64,000 nt of DNA from assembly GCF_024713945.1 (NCBI RefSeq), contig NC_134680.1, positions 1,884,001-1,948,000 on the forward strand, in the 5' to 3' direction. Every line of letters starts with the position of its first letter. Positions within the stretch are counted from its first letter, which is position 1. Source of the DNA: Dermatophagoides farinae. Taxonomy: Eukaryota; Arthropoda; Arachnida; Sarcoptiformes; Pyroglyphidae. Both the position numbers and the translations under genes were made by a program. This document shows positions 50,734 to 63,098 of this stretch, piece by piece. The notes under the pieces are model-generated. The model was given only the letters and a program-made list of their open reading frames with translations, was not told the DNA's origin and searched no databases.

Positions 50734-50976
50734 TTTCTTGCTTCGTTTCTCTTCATTCTTTTCTCTCTCTCTTTGTCATTTGTCGATCCATTTTATTGAT
50801 TGATTGATTAATCCATCCAAGAATCTTTTATTACTTTAATTTCTGATTATTATTATTGAATTTCACGCCCAAACTTTATTTGTCATCTATACACACACAC
50901 ACACACACACATACACCATTTATCATCATTACACTGAAAATATTTTAGAACCCCTGATTTGGCTTAGTTTGTCATA

Positions 50977-50982
50977 AATAAA
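50977..50982 (+). terminator. Polyadenylation signal of the Ig-superfamily gene
   Basis: AATAAA lies 244 bp after the stop codon, following a stretch containing a (CA)n run. It is the nearest perfect signal downstream and a plausible mRNA end. Confidence 0.5.
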
Positions 50983-52198
50983 AAGCATTTGATACACGAA
51001 AAAAAGCCGGTCTTCTGAATAGTTTTGTTTTCCGAAATTTTTCTTATACTTTAATTTTTATTTTTCGAAACTATTAACATTGATTGAAAAATAAAATCAA
51101 ATAATTAAATCAGTTTGCTCATCTGCCGGTAGCCTTGAGCTGAAGGAAGACGCTCACTATAGTATTATAATATCGATATATCGTTTATCGATAAAAATCT
51201 GATGATGTGCTGGTTACTGATATCCGCAAAAATATGATCTAAATCACGATTCCATCAAAGATAACGATGTAATAAAAGTTACAAGTACCCCCAAACAAAA
51301 TGGTATTTGAAAAAACTTGTCGGATTTGAATTCCAATATTCTAAACAAAAAAATTCAATCACAAAATTTTTGTGTCCAAAACAAGAATAATTTTATATCA
51401 TCCTTATTATTAATTTGCCTATAATTTGTATTAACTTTTATCTCACCTTCGCTTCACACATACACACACACACACACCGATTCATATTTTGCAAAATTGA
51501 AAATTTTTTCTACCATAAATAAATTTCATATAACCAATACAATTTATTTTTTCTTTTTAACAATTTTCCTGCTCTGTTCACTAATTTCGATGATTTAAAT
51601 TGATATTTTTGTCGAATCGATTGATTTTGCATTTTTTTTTGTTTGTACAGAAACATACTAATAGAATTGATAAAAAATTTTTTTTTTGAAAACATAAACA
51701 TCAAACACATCTCATAATAATACACAAACACATAATGCAGTTCTCATGGCTAAGTCACCAGTGGCCTAATACATTACACACAGACACACACACACACACA
51801 CAAACATTAACTGGATATATAAAAATGACCATCATTATATTTTCATTGTCATTATCTTCATTATAATTTGTCATATTCCAATACAGATTTATAAATTATA
51901 TGAGAAACACACACACACACACATCCGAAAAATATAATAATAAAGCCATCATCATTTGCTGCTGCTATTCATATTTTTATCTAATCGATTGATTTTGCCT
52001 TTTTTTTGTTTGTTTGTACATATATAATAAACATCATCTAAATCTAAAACTAACAATAATACTAATTTCAAAAAAAAAACAAACGACACATGACACAACA
52101 GTTTCGTAATTAAATGAATAATATATATTTTATTTCATTTCAGTTTTAAACTATTTTACTCTTTCCTTATTCCGATGATGATTGATTAATTTGATTCA
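50983..52198. other. Intergenic region between the convergent Ig and homeobox genes
   Basis: The two genes point towards each other. I find no coding sequence: AT-rich DNA with (CA)n at about 51465-51477, 51781-51803 and 51907-51923. A slightly more complex stretch at 51121-51240 (CATCTGCCGGTAGCC, then ATATCGATATATCG) is unassigned. Confidence 0.55.
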
Positions 52199-52204
52199 TT
52201 TATT
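52199..52204 (-). terminator. Polyadenylation signal of the BARX-like gene
   Basis: AATAAA on the minus strand, about 112 bp beyond the BARX-like stop codon, after a T-rich stretch. First perfect signal downstream. Confidence 0.4.
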
Positions 52205-52315
52205 TTGGTGACAAATTAAATAGCATAATAATAATTTGATTTAATAAAAAAAAAAAAATCAAATCAAATTGACAATATTTTAGAATCAAGAATGAAAAAA
52301 ATTAAATATTCCTCG

Positions 52316-53691
52316 TTAGATGGCGTCATCATCGACATTAGTAATTATTGGACAAAGAATCGATTTGGTAAATTCCAGGCCATACGTTGGAATAGAATCT
52401 TTTTTTGGCCGTCCTTTTGGTTTGGTTGGCGGAAATGGACATCCATTTTGCATTACCTTTTATTAATGATAAATTTATTAAATCAATCGATTTATAAAAT
52501 AAACTTGATTTGACACTAACCTGTTTTTTCCATTTCATACGACGATTTTGATACCATGTTTTTACTTGTAATTGAGTTAATCCTAATGCACGTGCCAAAT
52601 CGGTTCTAATCCAATCACATTATCTTAATTAATTTAATGAGGAAAAAAGAATCATCAGATTACCTATCGGGTGTGGAAAGATATTTTTGGCTATCAAATC
52701 TACGTTCTAAGCCCATCAATTGAAGCTCAGTAAATACGGTACGATTACGACGAATTTTACGATATTTTTGTCGGCTACAATTTATCGATGACGTAATGGC
52801 CATATCTGGATCCTGATCGATATTCGAATCAGAAGAACATAACAATTTCAATGGACAATTCGAATCTTGCTGTTGCTGCTGTTGTTGTATTATATCATTT
52901 GACATATTGATTATCATTTCCAAACTGGTTAATTTATCATCTCTTTTACCATTATTATTATTATCATCAAAATCAGATGACTTTACAATCGCTGTTGTTG
53001 TTTTTGCACATTCATTTTTCATTCGATACGATTTGCTAATTGCTGTTGTTCGTCCACGAATCAATGATGGTTTCGATTTATTATTTATTCGTTTTAAATT
53101 TTTTGATTTAGCTTTTGTGCTAATTATTGCCATCTCCGTTTTAGATTTTACCAAAGATTTTTGTTGCAATTTCGAATTGCACGGCTGACATGATATCGAT
53201 GACGAGGATGATGATGATGATGATGATGATATTTGACCATCCGTAGTAGTATTGACCATTTTCTGTTGTAAAGCATAATAACAGAGATTCTGATAGAATC
53301 GTTGCTGTACAATTGGATCGTTCAACAATAATTGATGATCAATCAATTGCTGTTTTTGATCATCATCCAAATCAACAAATGATCTCCTTATCCATTGATT
53401 ATAGCCATCGGTCAATGTTAATTGTTGCTGTAGCTGTTGCTGCTGCTGCTGTTGCTGCTGTTGATTAGATGATAAAAGCCAATTGAATAATTGATCTCGT
53501 TTATATTGTTGTGGTTGTTGAATCAGATGAGTATTTATTGTTTGATTTTTATTATTATTAGCAAGAATGTCACGAATTAAAAACGATGATGATGATGATG
53601 ATGATGAACCATTCGTTGATTTTGCATGAACCATACAATCATCAACATCGGTTAATGTTTGATTCGATTCATTTTCCATAATTTTGTCCAT
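52316..53691 (-). CDS. BARX: BARX-class homeobox transcription factor
   Basis: The minus-strand model joins 53691-52664, 52605-52521 and 52456-52316 (introns 58 and 64 bp, GT-AG), giving 417 residues. The homeodomain is about residues 313-372: [28 protein letters not shown], then [20 protein letters not shown], with Trp48, Gln50 and Asn51 for DNA contact and Tyr at position 49. The [10 protein letters not shown] and KYLSTPDR signature is BARX, not BarH or NK. Exon 3 supplies the BARX-specific tail [15 protein letters not shown] after the homeodomain, which confirms the class and the splice model. The N-terminal 310 residues are low complexity: Gln runs near 76-93, several Ser runs, and Asn-rich stretches. 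It is a nuclear sequence-specific regulator; vertebrate BARX proteins act in mesenchyme, muscle and neural patterning. The start is the first ATG after a TATA-like box. Confidence 0.93.
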
Positions 53692-53746
53692 TTATCGTGT
53701 TTGAATGAAAATGAAATCAATGGATGAGTATTACAGGTTTTCCATT

Positions 53747-53757
53747 ATTATATATAC
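53747..53757 (-). promoter_or_regulatory. TATA-like element upstream of the BARX-like gene
   Basis: The minus strand reads GGGTATATATAATAATGG here, about 55-65 bp before the ATG at 53691. If used, the 5' untranslated region would be about 30 nt. AT-rich background makes chance matches common. Confidence 0.3.
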
Positions 53758-55348
53758 CCTTAAAAAATATTTTTGGTGTTTGTTTGGGATTCCATCTCAT
53801 CTCCTATACAATAGAAGTGATTTATTTTGCATATTATACATAGAAAATATTATGTAAAGAGAAAAAAAAATTCTGTTCAAAATACTTTGACATATCTATT
53901 AGAATAGTAGATTCAATAGTGTAAATTATAAAACGCGTGTGCGCGTTTCAGAATCATTTATTATTATTATTTTTATTATTGTTATCCATATCGTCCATAT
54001 CGTGATATAGGATGCACACAAACCGATTGATGATGATATTGTAATGTAAGCAATTTTTTTTTCTTTCTTGTCAAGAAATATAAGATGAAAATGTTATGTT
54101 AACGATCCTGAGAATCTCTATGATTATTATTATTATTATTATTATTATGGGAAAATCTTTCATTTTATACCATTTTTTGATTGGACCATAGTGATAAAGA
54201 TGTGTTTTATTTTCAGATAATGTCGCCTTCTGTCGTTATGATTCACGCGCATATTGATCCGAATTTCCAAGGCGGTACTCCCTTTGTATATAATGATGAA
54301 CATCAAACAAAGCATATATATTTTCATTTACAGATCCATTATTGTTGTTAAAAAAGGCGGGTTTACGGGTGTATTCTTCGTTTGATTTGGAACACTAAGT
54401 ATTTGCATGAACATCATCGTTATATATAATAATAAAACTCGTGTAAAAGGTATATATTATCGGTTACCCAAAAATAATAGATAATAGTATTTGTATTTTA
54501 AACGTAACAAATACCAGTCGTGTACATTTATATATAAACAGAAAGAACGATAATAATCATTTGAAACACTTGAAACAACAACCATACAAAATGAATGAAT
54601 CAACCAACTCATTGCAACATACCATGTCATCATCATCAATTAATGGCGACATAAAATTAATTAACTTACAACCCTTATTTAATATGTATATAAATCGGAA
54701 AAGTTGAACTGAAAAAAAATTTATCATCATTTTCATTATAGTAGATTCGTGTAACATTTTTTTTTCTTTTGTAATAATAATTTTCATCATCATCAAACAA
54801 CAAATTCTAAATAGTTTGTTTTGTTTGTATTTGGAACAAAACAAAACGAAAAAACAACAGAACAAAACAATAAACAGTAAACTTGGTTTATGTTCCAAAA
54901 AAATGGATTGCTTATCTTGGGTTTAGATTTTATTTTTTTTTTTTTTTGTAAATGAGATTTTTTTTCACCATCATTCTCTGGTTGATTACAATGTTGCCTC
55001 GTTCTTTTGAACACTAAACTAAGATTTTAATACATGCAAATAAGATTCGGCTAACAAATATTATGGACCGATCCAGGATTCATCATCATCAACAACATTG
55101 TTCAATGAACCAAACAAAAATGAAGTCATTTGCATTGTTTATTGACTTTGTTGTTGTTTGCGTTTAGAGAGAGAGAGAGAGAAGAAAAATTTCAAAGAAA
55201 ATCAATGACAAAACAACATCTAAATAAATAGTATGAAAAATAAAATCGAATGAATAAAAATTGTTCGCATCATAATCGATCAGAAAATGGATAAAATCAG
55301 ATGCAACTTTCAATGAATCAACAACAATGAATTAATATTGACGATAGA

Positions 55349-55379
<31 letters not shown>

Positions 55380-58004
55380 CAACCATCAAAATAAAATCGC
55401 ATAATCATTGACAATGGAGACGACCAAGAGATGATAATATTAATCGTATCGATTTGCAATCAATAACTCATTATTTTTTAAAAAGTTAATCAACTATTAC
55501 CGCTATTTATTATTATTTTTATTATCACCATTCAAAGCAAAATGATCCAATATTTTCATCATCATCATTTTTTTCAATATTCAAATAACACAATTTTTTA
55601 CCACCATCATCATCACCATCAATAACATTATTATTATTATTATGTCGATGATTGTGATAAAAAATCACAAAAAAAAACTTTTCAATAATCAATTTTAACA
55701 ACAACAACAACAACAACAACAGCAAATCAAGCCATCATCATTGGTTGTTTGTTGTTTAGGAAAACAATCGATTATCCTGAATCGTTTAAATAATGTAAAC
55801 AACAACAACAAAAAACAAGTCTAAAATTTTATGTGAAAAAATAAACTTTGGCCCCGTCGACCACACACACACACGCAAACACACTGATCATGTAAATTGA
55901 TGATCTATAATCAGTGATCGGAAACGTTGGCGAACAATAGTTTCAATTTTGTAAAAAAAAATTTCATTTTTTTTGGGTAAATTTTCAACCCAAAAAAAAC
56001 CGACGACAAGTCCTGAAATGTTTATCCAAAAAATCGGGATAAACATTTCTGATATATGACCGTTCCTATTTTGCATATATATATACGAAAAGATAGTTTG
56101 CAAAAACCTATTTCAAAAAAAAAACTATTCCCGATCCTAATTCATTTTCTCAAATTGTTTGGGAATATATAGAAAATTTCAAATTTTTTTTTGGGACATT
56201 TAAAAATTGAATTTTTTTTATCTTTTTCATTTACAATATATAAAGACTTTATTGTTGTTGTTGTTGTATTCGTTTTTTTTTCTATCTTATCATTTAATAG
56301 AATCTTTGCGAAAAATAAATTTGAAAAAATTGAAATCTTTTTTCTTTCACAAATAAATATATAATAAGATTATTATTGTTGTTGTCATCAGAATGAGAAA
56401 ATTTTCAATTGTTACGTTATTTGACCCACACTCTAGGATTATGGTTTTTTTCGTGCGTGTGTGTGTGTTTGTTATGACATCCGGTCTAATCTTGTCAAAA
56501 ATAAAACAAAAATTATATTCAATATATACACTGACCACAGCATAGAATCAAATGAAATTTTCATAAAACGAAATGATAATGTCTGCGAAAATCAATTTTC
56601 ACTTGGTAGAATCACTCATCATGCATGAATTAATTTCAACATTTGAAACATCAATTGTTTCTGATTTCTGACAATGATGATGACAAATCGATCATTCAAT
56701 TATCGTTACATTTCCTGTATCCGTCCAATAATAGAAACAAAATTTTTTTTCAAATCCAAAAGTTTTCAAATTAAATTTATCAATCATTTTTCTGTTTCTA
56801 TACATTTGAAGAATTTAAAAAAAAATCGATTTTGAAATTTTTTTCTCATCGTGAAATTCTTAAACGACAATTATGATCATCCATACTTCATTTTTTTTGG
56901 ACAAATTGGATATTCTCTTATATTCATTGTCATAAATTAATGCCATCACAATTGGATCGATATAGCCGGAAGGAAATTGAGTGAAAAAAACCATCTACTC
57001 AAAACCCAAAGTAATTATATTCGAACAATGTTAAAAATCAAGAAAAAAAAATCATGGAAACAACATTATTGGATAAACTAGTTTTTTAAAAGTTTAAATG
57101 ATCATAATGTAATGATGATAAAAAAAAAGACGGACGACAACCATTAGTTAACCATTAACCAGAGAATTATTCAATTTGAAATCGGCCAGTAATCGACACT
57201 CAAAATAAATGAATGAATGAATGAATGGAAATAAAAGTAAAAAATCGTACTGATCGTATTGCACACAAGCTATTAAATGACATTTTTATCTCGAACCTCT
57301 ATGCTTGATTGGATGCTTGATGTTTTGTGAATAACATTCATTTATTCATTCATTCGTTCATTCACTACATTTCTATAATTATGAATGAATGAATTTATCT
57401 CGCTCACTTTTTCTCTCTTTTTTTTCATTCAATCGATTCAATACAGTTTTCCCTTTTTTTTGTTCATTCTATTCAGTGGCACTTGAAATTGTTAAAAGCA
57501 GTAGAAAAAAAAACAATTTTTTTTACATTCAACTCATCATCATCATGTGTGTGTGTGTGAAATGTTCCGTTTGGAAATTTGGAACAAATTTTCAAAAAAA
57601 AAAAATTCATTGAAAGGGTAAACATTATTTGAATGCCATTTTGTTGTTAGCATGTAAATAATAGTGTTATATCGTATATATTATCATTATCGTTTTGTTC
57701 AATTCAAATGTAAAAAAAAAGAATCGACAAATTCATAAAATGAATATGGTGGAAACCCACAACATTATCACATTTGAATATCATTCATTTCGTAATTGAC
57801 AAATCGATGATGATGATGATGATTTTGAATAAAACATTCTCTCTCAATTGGTCTTGAAAAAAAAAACGCGGGAGAAATCATTTTTATCCAATAATGTGAC
57901 AGAATAACGAGGTTCATATCATTTACTTCGAAAATTGTTGGAAACTTTTCATTTTTTGTTAGCAATAAATTTAACGATTGATCAATGAATCGATTCTTAA
58001 GTGT
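53758..58004. other. Non-coding region between the homeobox and channel genes
   Basis: About 4.2 kb with no protein-like frame. It contains (ATT)n near 54124-54147, (AC)n near 55864-55876, (AAC)n near 55697-55720, (GTT)n near 56250-56267 and AATG repeats near 57209-57226. A CGCGTGTGCGCG stretch at 53935-53946 is the only GC-rich interruption noticed. It would contain BARX upstream regulatory DNA; no conserved site could be judged. Confidence 0.5.
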
Positions 58005-58010
58005 TTTATT
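58005..58010 (-). terminator. Polyadenylation signal of the Cys-loop channel gene
   Basis: AATAAA on the minus strand about 117 bp after the channel stop codon. Confidence 0.35.
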
Positions 58011-58126
58011 GTTTCGTTTTCAAATGTATTGTATGAAGAGGTTAAGGAATCACGAAACGAAATTGCTTGCTAAATAAATTTAAGTTGTTTGATTTTCCAA
58101 GTACAAAAAATTTTTAAAATTTTCGT

Positions 58127-59592
58127 TTATTCTGTAGATACATAAAATGCAAATGCCAAAATGAATAAGAAAAATAATAATGGAAAAATATAACGGGCAT
58201 AAACATCAATCTGTGCATGTCTTGTTGTAGTCTGAAAATGTTGTGACATTCGTCGTTTTAATGTTGACCGCTGCCGTTGTTGTTGTTGATTATTAACATT
58301 TTCTTTACCATCATTCCAGATGCTAAGTGATGGTGGTGGATCATGTTTTTTTGATTTCTGTTCTTGATCACAATGTATCATATATAATGCAATTGCAAAC
58401 TCCAATAGATTTGCAAATACAAATATAATGCAGACAATATTCCATATTTGTAATGCATAAACATATGATACATTTAAATCGGATTGAATTTGTTGTGTGA
58501 TTAGTGCCAGCAATGCAGTGATCGGCAGAGCGGTCCTTGCTGGTGATATGTTTGTTGGTATCCAAAAACCAATAAATGTTATGACAACAATAATAAATGA
58601 TGGAACAAGACGTTTGATAACATATTTACCAATATTTCGTTTAAATATAATACTTCCATATAGACATGAATAGGAGCCAAATTTATATCGTTTTATACAA
58701 TCAGATTCATGATCCACCTGAGTAACAGTAAATTCTGATTCATCAACATGACTGCCAATACGAAATATATGCCATGATAGAAGCATTGTATTTGCATCAT
58801 CTGAAGCTATTTTAATGAGAAAAATAATTAGTCGAATGAAAATGAAACTATTTCATCTATACTTACTTGATGTAAGATTAATGTAACAAATTTGTGTATC
58901 AAATGGAAATTTATAGAAATTCATATGACATGTAAGTTTAAGGCTTAAACGTACAGCCATAAATACTTCAGTATAGTTCGTAACAGTAAAATAATATGTT
59001 GGTGTCAGAATATTCGATATGGAACCAGAAACGGCATTTCGAAAATAAACATTCGGTATCCAAAGACGATTTTTCCATCTGTCCGTCAAGCGATATTGTA
59101 CAATATTTGAATCATGTGTTTTCATCTTTGTCATTGCCTCGATATTTGTCGGTGGTTGCAAACGATGATCATTCCATTGTTGATGATAGAAAATGTCTAC
59201 TTCAAAATCCTAGTTAAATCAAAGTAAAAAAATTGAAAATAAACTTAATTTGAATGACACTTGCCCTAATTGATTAAATCTAAAACTGTTTGATTTTGAT
59301 TTAAATCCAAAAAGTTTACCTGTGTAGAAATGGAACCAATTTTCAGATTCAATATAATGACAGACACTTTCACTTGAACAGGTTGACCATTCTGCATTGG
59401 TGCAATATTTTGATAATAAACATCTGGTAGTATGCCAAAATCATGATCGATGGATCGTTTATGAATTGAATGTTGTTCATCATTATCAACGGTGATATGA
59501 TCCAAACAAGTAGCATTCACCACGATAATCTTTCCATATTGAAGGCCAAATAATAACAACACTAGCAATATCACAGTCGAAAATGAATTCAT
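58127..59592 (-). CDS. Cys-loop ligand-gated ion channel subunit, anion-type
   Basis: The minus-strand model joins 59592-59320, 59209-58867 and 58806-58127 (introns 110 and 60 bp), giving 431 residues. A signal peptide (about 1-26) precedes a ligand-binding domain. The Cys-loop is Cys185-HMNFYKFPFDTQI-Cys199; a second pair, Cys242/Cys253, is the kind found in glycine, glutamate and histamine-gated chloride channels. M1 is about 271-289, M2 295-313, M3 324-346 and M4 about 408-427, with a short M3-M4 loop holding a Gln run. Pro294-Ala295-Arg296 before M2 is the selectivity motif of chloride channels. M2 has Pro at 4' where Gly is usual. It is a plasma-membrane receptor subunit; the ligand (amine, amino acid, proton) cannot be told from sequence. 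Upstream in-frame ATGs at 59613 and 59664 are alternative starts; 59592 was chosen because the hydrophobic signal core follows it. Confidence 0.9.
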
Positions 59593-61293
59593 GATCTGTA
59601 GTGATGAATTCATGAATCCAGAAGAAAAAACAAATGAAATATATGTCAGACAAAATTCAAACAACGATTATACACAAATGGATAAAGACTCTTTTGTTGA
59701 TTAATGTTTGTTATGAAAAATAGAATAAAACAGAATGATAAATTTGTTGCCAAGAAACTTTTTACGAAAAACTTATTAAGCAATGATTTTGTGGAAAATA
59801 TTGTTGATTATACCGTTAAGACACAAACACAAATATATTCATTATTATATCAATGCTGTCGTAAAAATTTTAAAAAAGATGATAAAAAATTTTAAATTCT
59901 TTTCATAAAAAAAAGAATTTGTGAATGTTTTGTTGTGTAACAAATTAGTACAATGTTTATTCTGGTAGAAACTGTTCGCCAAAGTTCATGACGAAACATA
60001 ATTTCTAAATTCTTAAAATTCAATGAGTTGACAATGTTAGAATATCTTGAGGACAGTCAAGTGTAACCGTTTTTATTATTATTATTCGCTTAGTTTACTT
60101 TCTTTCTTTCTTGCTTTGTTTCAATCATCATAATTTCAGCCGACATTAACACAAATTGGATGAGAATATTTCTCTTAGACAGACATCAAACAAATTGCAA
60201 TCTCAGATATCATCTCTGAATGAATTTTTTCTTTCTAAGAATTAAAGATTCAATTGAGCTGAACATAGCCATCGTAGCAAATGTAATATACAGATTTCTT
60301 TCTTTTTTTCACTTGACTATTCTCGCCCACAACTCGTCAATCATTCGGATGCCATCATCATTGGAATCATCACAATAATCGTTTAGTGTACGTGTGAAGT
60401 TATGCTGTTGAATGATGAATGAATTTTGAAAAAATTGCTTTCTCATTGTAAATGTTGAATCCAGATGAAAAACAAACAAACGATAACAGAATTCGGTTTG
60501 GTGAAAACCAAACCGTTGCTTTAATGAATAATAAGTGTTGAAATATGATATGATTTTGATTCAAATCTTGATCGTAACCAAGAGAAACGGAGATGAAAAT
60601 AATGAAACAAAATTCTTGTCTTGATTGATCAATACAACATTAACTAAGTTCAAATTAATGGAGTTGAAATCGATCTTATTGTTTGAATCAATTCTGTTCA
60701 TGTCTGGACCATGATTTTTCTTTTATTTAAACCTAGTAGAATGATGGTAATTAGTAAAAATGGCAATTATTCGAAATTATTAATCGATCATAATGAGAAT
60801 AATTTTCTTACAAAAATTTTGTTTTCTCCACCATCATCATCAGACAATTCATACCTATCCTCTTGGTGATATTTTATATTTTATTAGTTTTGTCAATGTT
60901 TTTGATTTTCTGTGATCATGGCCAATTTATTTGTCTACATTGTTAAATAATCAATAATTTCATCTGATTTTGTCTTCATTCAATCATCTAATTTAGAGTG
61001 CAATAAATGATTATCACGCCACATCAAGAAATTGTTTTGTTTTGATTACTTGTTTTTTTCAAGTTCAAATCCTTGAGAGAAAAGAATTTCAAATTAAATT
61101 TCACATTTTCAAAATTAATCAAACCGGAATGTTTGTGAATGAAATGCATGATTAAACATCTGTGATTTCACATCGATGAATTTTGTTTTTGGAAATAATT
61201 AAACAAAAATTAATTGTAATTTCAGTAAATCATTGGTTCTGGTGGTTAATTTCAACATTTGCATTCATATTCGAGTTTTGATCAAACTACAAA
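59593..61293. other. Intergenic region with one doubtful short frame
   Basis: Apart from the small frame at 59704-59895, I see only AT-rich sequence, including TTTC repeats near 60100-60115 and ATT repeats near 60075-60086. It is the 5' flank of both the channel gene (minus) and the orphan secreted protein gene (plus), so it should contain both promoters. Confidence 0.45.
59704..59895 (+). CDS. Possible 63-residue protein or terminal exon, unrecognised
   Basis: Unlike most short frames in the window this one is free of simple repeats and has balanced composition (NDKFVAKKLFTKNLLSNDF, IYSLLYQCCRKNFKKDD), ending in a Lys-rich tail and TAA. An acceptor-like ATAAAACAG lies at about 59733, so the real coding part could be a last exon beginning there. 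No upstream exon was found, since upstream is the antisense of the channel gene. I recognise no family. Confidence 0.25.
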   Translation: MFVMKNRIKQNDKFVAKKLFTKNLLSNDFVENIVDYTVKTQTQIYSLLYQCCRKNFKKDDKKF

Positions 61294-61764
61294 ATGTCAA
61301 AACATTTTTCTTTGGTGACATTCTTGATGATCATGATCATCTTGATTCTTCTATGGTCAACTAATACAATGGCTGACAATAACTCCAATGATGGTAGCTT
61401 ATTTTTCGGTAATAATGGACTACTTAGTGCCCTATTGGATCGATTAAATCGAAGATTGACCAATAATTATGAATCAACTAATAATGGTAACAAAAATAAA
61501 AATGTTAATAACAATAATAATGATGATGATGATGGCGAATTTATACGTACCAATTATGTTGATTCATTTTTCCGTCGTTATGGCATATTATCGGTGTTTA
61601 TGAATGACAACAAAAATTCTAAATTTCAAACCATTCCGACAGCTACTACTCGTAGACCACGTAATTTTATTTATCGATCTAGATCAAATCGACCACGAAC
61701 ATCATTTCAGGATCCATTCCTTGCTGAAGAGGTTGAATTTGTTCCAAAATTTTCCAATCTTTAA
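61294..61764 (+). CDS. Predicted small secreted protein, orphan
   Basis: A single-exon frame of 156 residues. Residues 8-23 form a hydrophobic signal core (LVTFLMIMIILILLW) with probable cleavage after NTMA. The mature part has two loosely similar modules, FFGNNGLLSALLDRLNRR at about 36-54 and VDSFFRRYGILSVFMND at about 88-106, separated by an Asn/Asp-rich low-complexity linker, then an Arg-rich segment (TTRRPRNFIYRSRSNRPR) and an acidic end. The dibasic sites could be processing points, but no known neuropeptide signature is seen. The ATG context (ACTACAAAATG) is good. I recognise no family; a lineage-specific secreted protein is the simplest reading. Confidence 0.6.
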   Translation: MSKHFSLVTFLMIMIILILLWSTNTMADNNSNDGSLFFGNNGLLSALLDRLNRRLTNNYESTNNGNKNKNVNNNNNDDDDGEFIRTNYVDSFFRRYGILSVFMNDNKNSKFQTIPTATTRRPRNFIYRSRSNRPRTSFQDPFLAEEVEFVPKFSNL

Positions 61765-62240
61765 CCGAATGAAGCATGCGACATCTATGGAATATTGAAT
61801 GTAATATTTTTTGATATAATATAATTTTTTTGTATTTTTGTATGTTTTTAAATAACAAAAAAAATCGTGTCCATTGATGATGGATCCAAACATTCACTTT
61901 CTCTCTGTCTTATCATTTTAACATTTGGGTTTTTTTTTTATTGCCACCCTGTGTTAATATTAATCCTATTTTTAAGATATAAAGAAATTATTATTATATC
62001 AATCACACAATCATAAATCACATCAATTCTCACCGATTATTTTTCAATGTCATTTTAAGCTTTATGTAAACTCTGTATGTGATTGTTTGGAATTTACCAA
62101 ATTTCTAATCGTATGGATCGTCCACGAGAATCCATTTGTCGATATCGACCATCATCATCATCAACATTGTGGCCATCAAAAAAAAAACGATCGTTTCTTG
62201 AATTACGTCTGTAGTGAAATCGTCAACAAAATACCGATTA
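61765..62240. other. Short intergenic region before the piggyBac-type element
   Basis: The 3' flank of the secreted protein gene. A 34-codon frame starting at about 62113 (MDRPRESICRYRPSSSS) has coding-like character but no supporting splice site or domain, so it is not called. Confidence 0.4.
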
Positions 62241-62244
62241 TTAA

Positions 62245-63094
62245 CCCTAGAAAGGTAACCTTATCGATATTGCGGGAAAGGTAACCTACGTAAATTTTAC
62301 GTAGTTGATATGCCTAACTTATTTCCACTATAAAAATTATTTATCTGATTACTTATGTTAAATTTTAACGTTTATTCATTGAATCACACCTCTATTTTAT
62401 ATTAAAGAAGAAAAAATCATTTTTCAAAAGTGGAAAGTTCAAAAATATCAAATTAAAGATATGGTGTAAATTTTGAATTTTTTTTTTATTGTCAATTTTG
62501 AAATTATCACAGCGTCAAGAAAAAATGAAAAATGATCCTGTAAATATGATTAATCAATCGATGATTGTGTTTCGAAACATGATTGACAAATTTTTATCTG
62601 ATATTCGCCACGGGGGCGGTGCCACAACGTTTACATCCGGTCGTTGTTAAACGCTTTTTGCAAGCATTTTAATTTTGAATAAAGTGAAAAACATAAACAA
62701 ATGAACAGAAAAGACGTTTATTTCAAAAAATATTGCGACAAAAAACGTTTTTGACAAGTGAAAAGATAAAAAAAAGAAAAAAATAAAATTATTTTTATTC
62801 ATAAATGACGTTTTTTGGGAAAAATTTCCGAAACTATCGCTCTCAGCAAAATTTTCTAAGATTTTTCTATGCTGATTCAGGCAACCATACGTAAATTTTA
62901 CGTACAAGCTTTTACGCCTGAGCTTATAGATAACAGATAAAAGGCGAAAACTGGATCTTTTCTATTTCCAAATGTGTAGAAATATATTCTTGAGGAATAG
63001 AAAGGGGTTCCAGCTGTCTTAGCATCGTGAGTGTTTTTTTGGAACATTTTGAAGTGCAAAAAGCATAAATTTTACGTAGGTTACCTTTCTAGGG
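62245..63094. mobile_element. Non-autonomous piggyBac-type element, 850 bp
   Basis: The element is flanked by TTAA at 62241-62244 and 63095-63098 and its ends are CCCTAGAAAGGTAACC and the exact inverse, the CCCTAGAAAG terminus and TTAA target of piggyBac transposons. Immediately inside both ends is TACGTAAA. The left end has an extra segment in which AAAGGTAACC occurs a second time (about 62277-62286) before TACGTAAA. A near-palindrome TACGTAAATTTTACGTA occurs at 62287-62303 and 62888-62904. There is no frame long enough for a transposase, so it would depend on a related active element. Confidence 0.92.
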
Positions 63095-63098
63095 TTAA

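Noticed and set aside
62113-62214. Short frame MDRPRESICRYRPSSSS...
   Set aside because: Only 34 codons including the stop, with a TCA repeat in it and no acceptor or promoter context.
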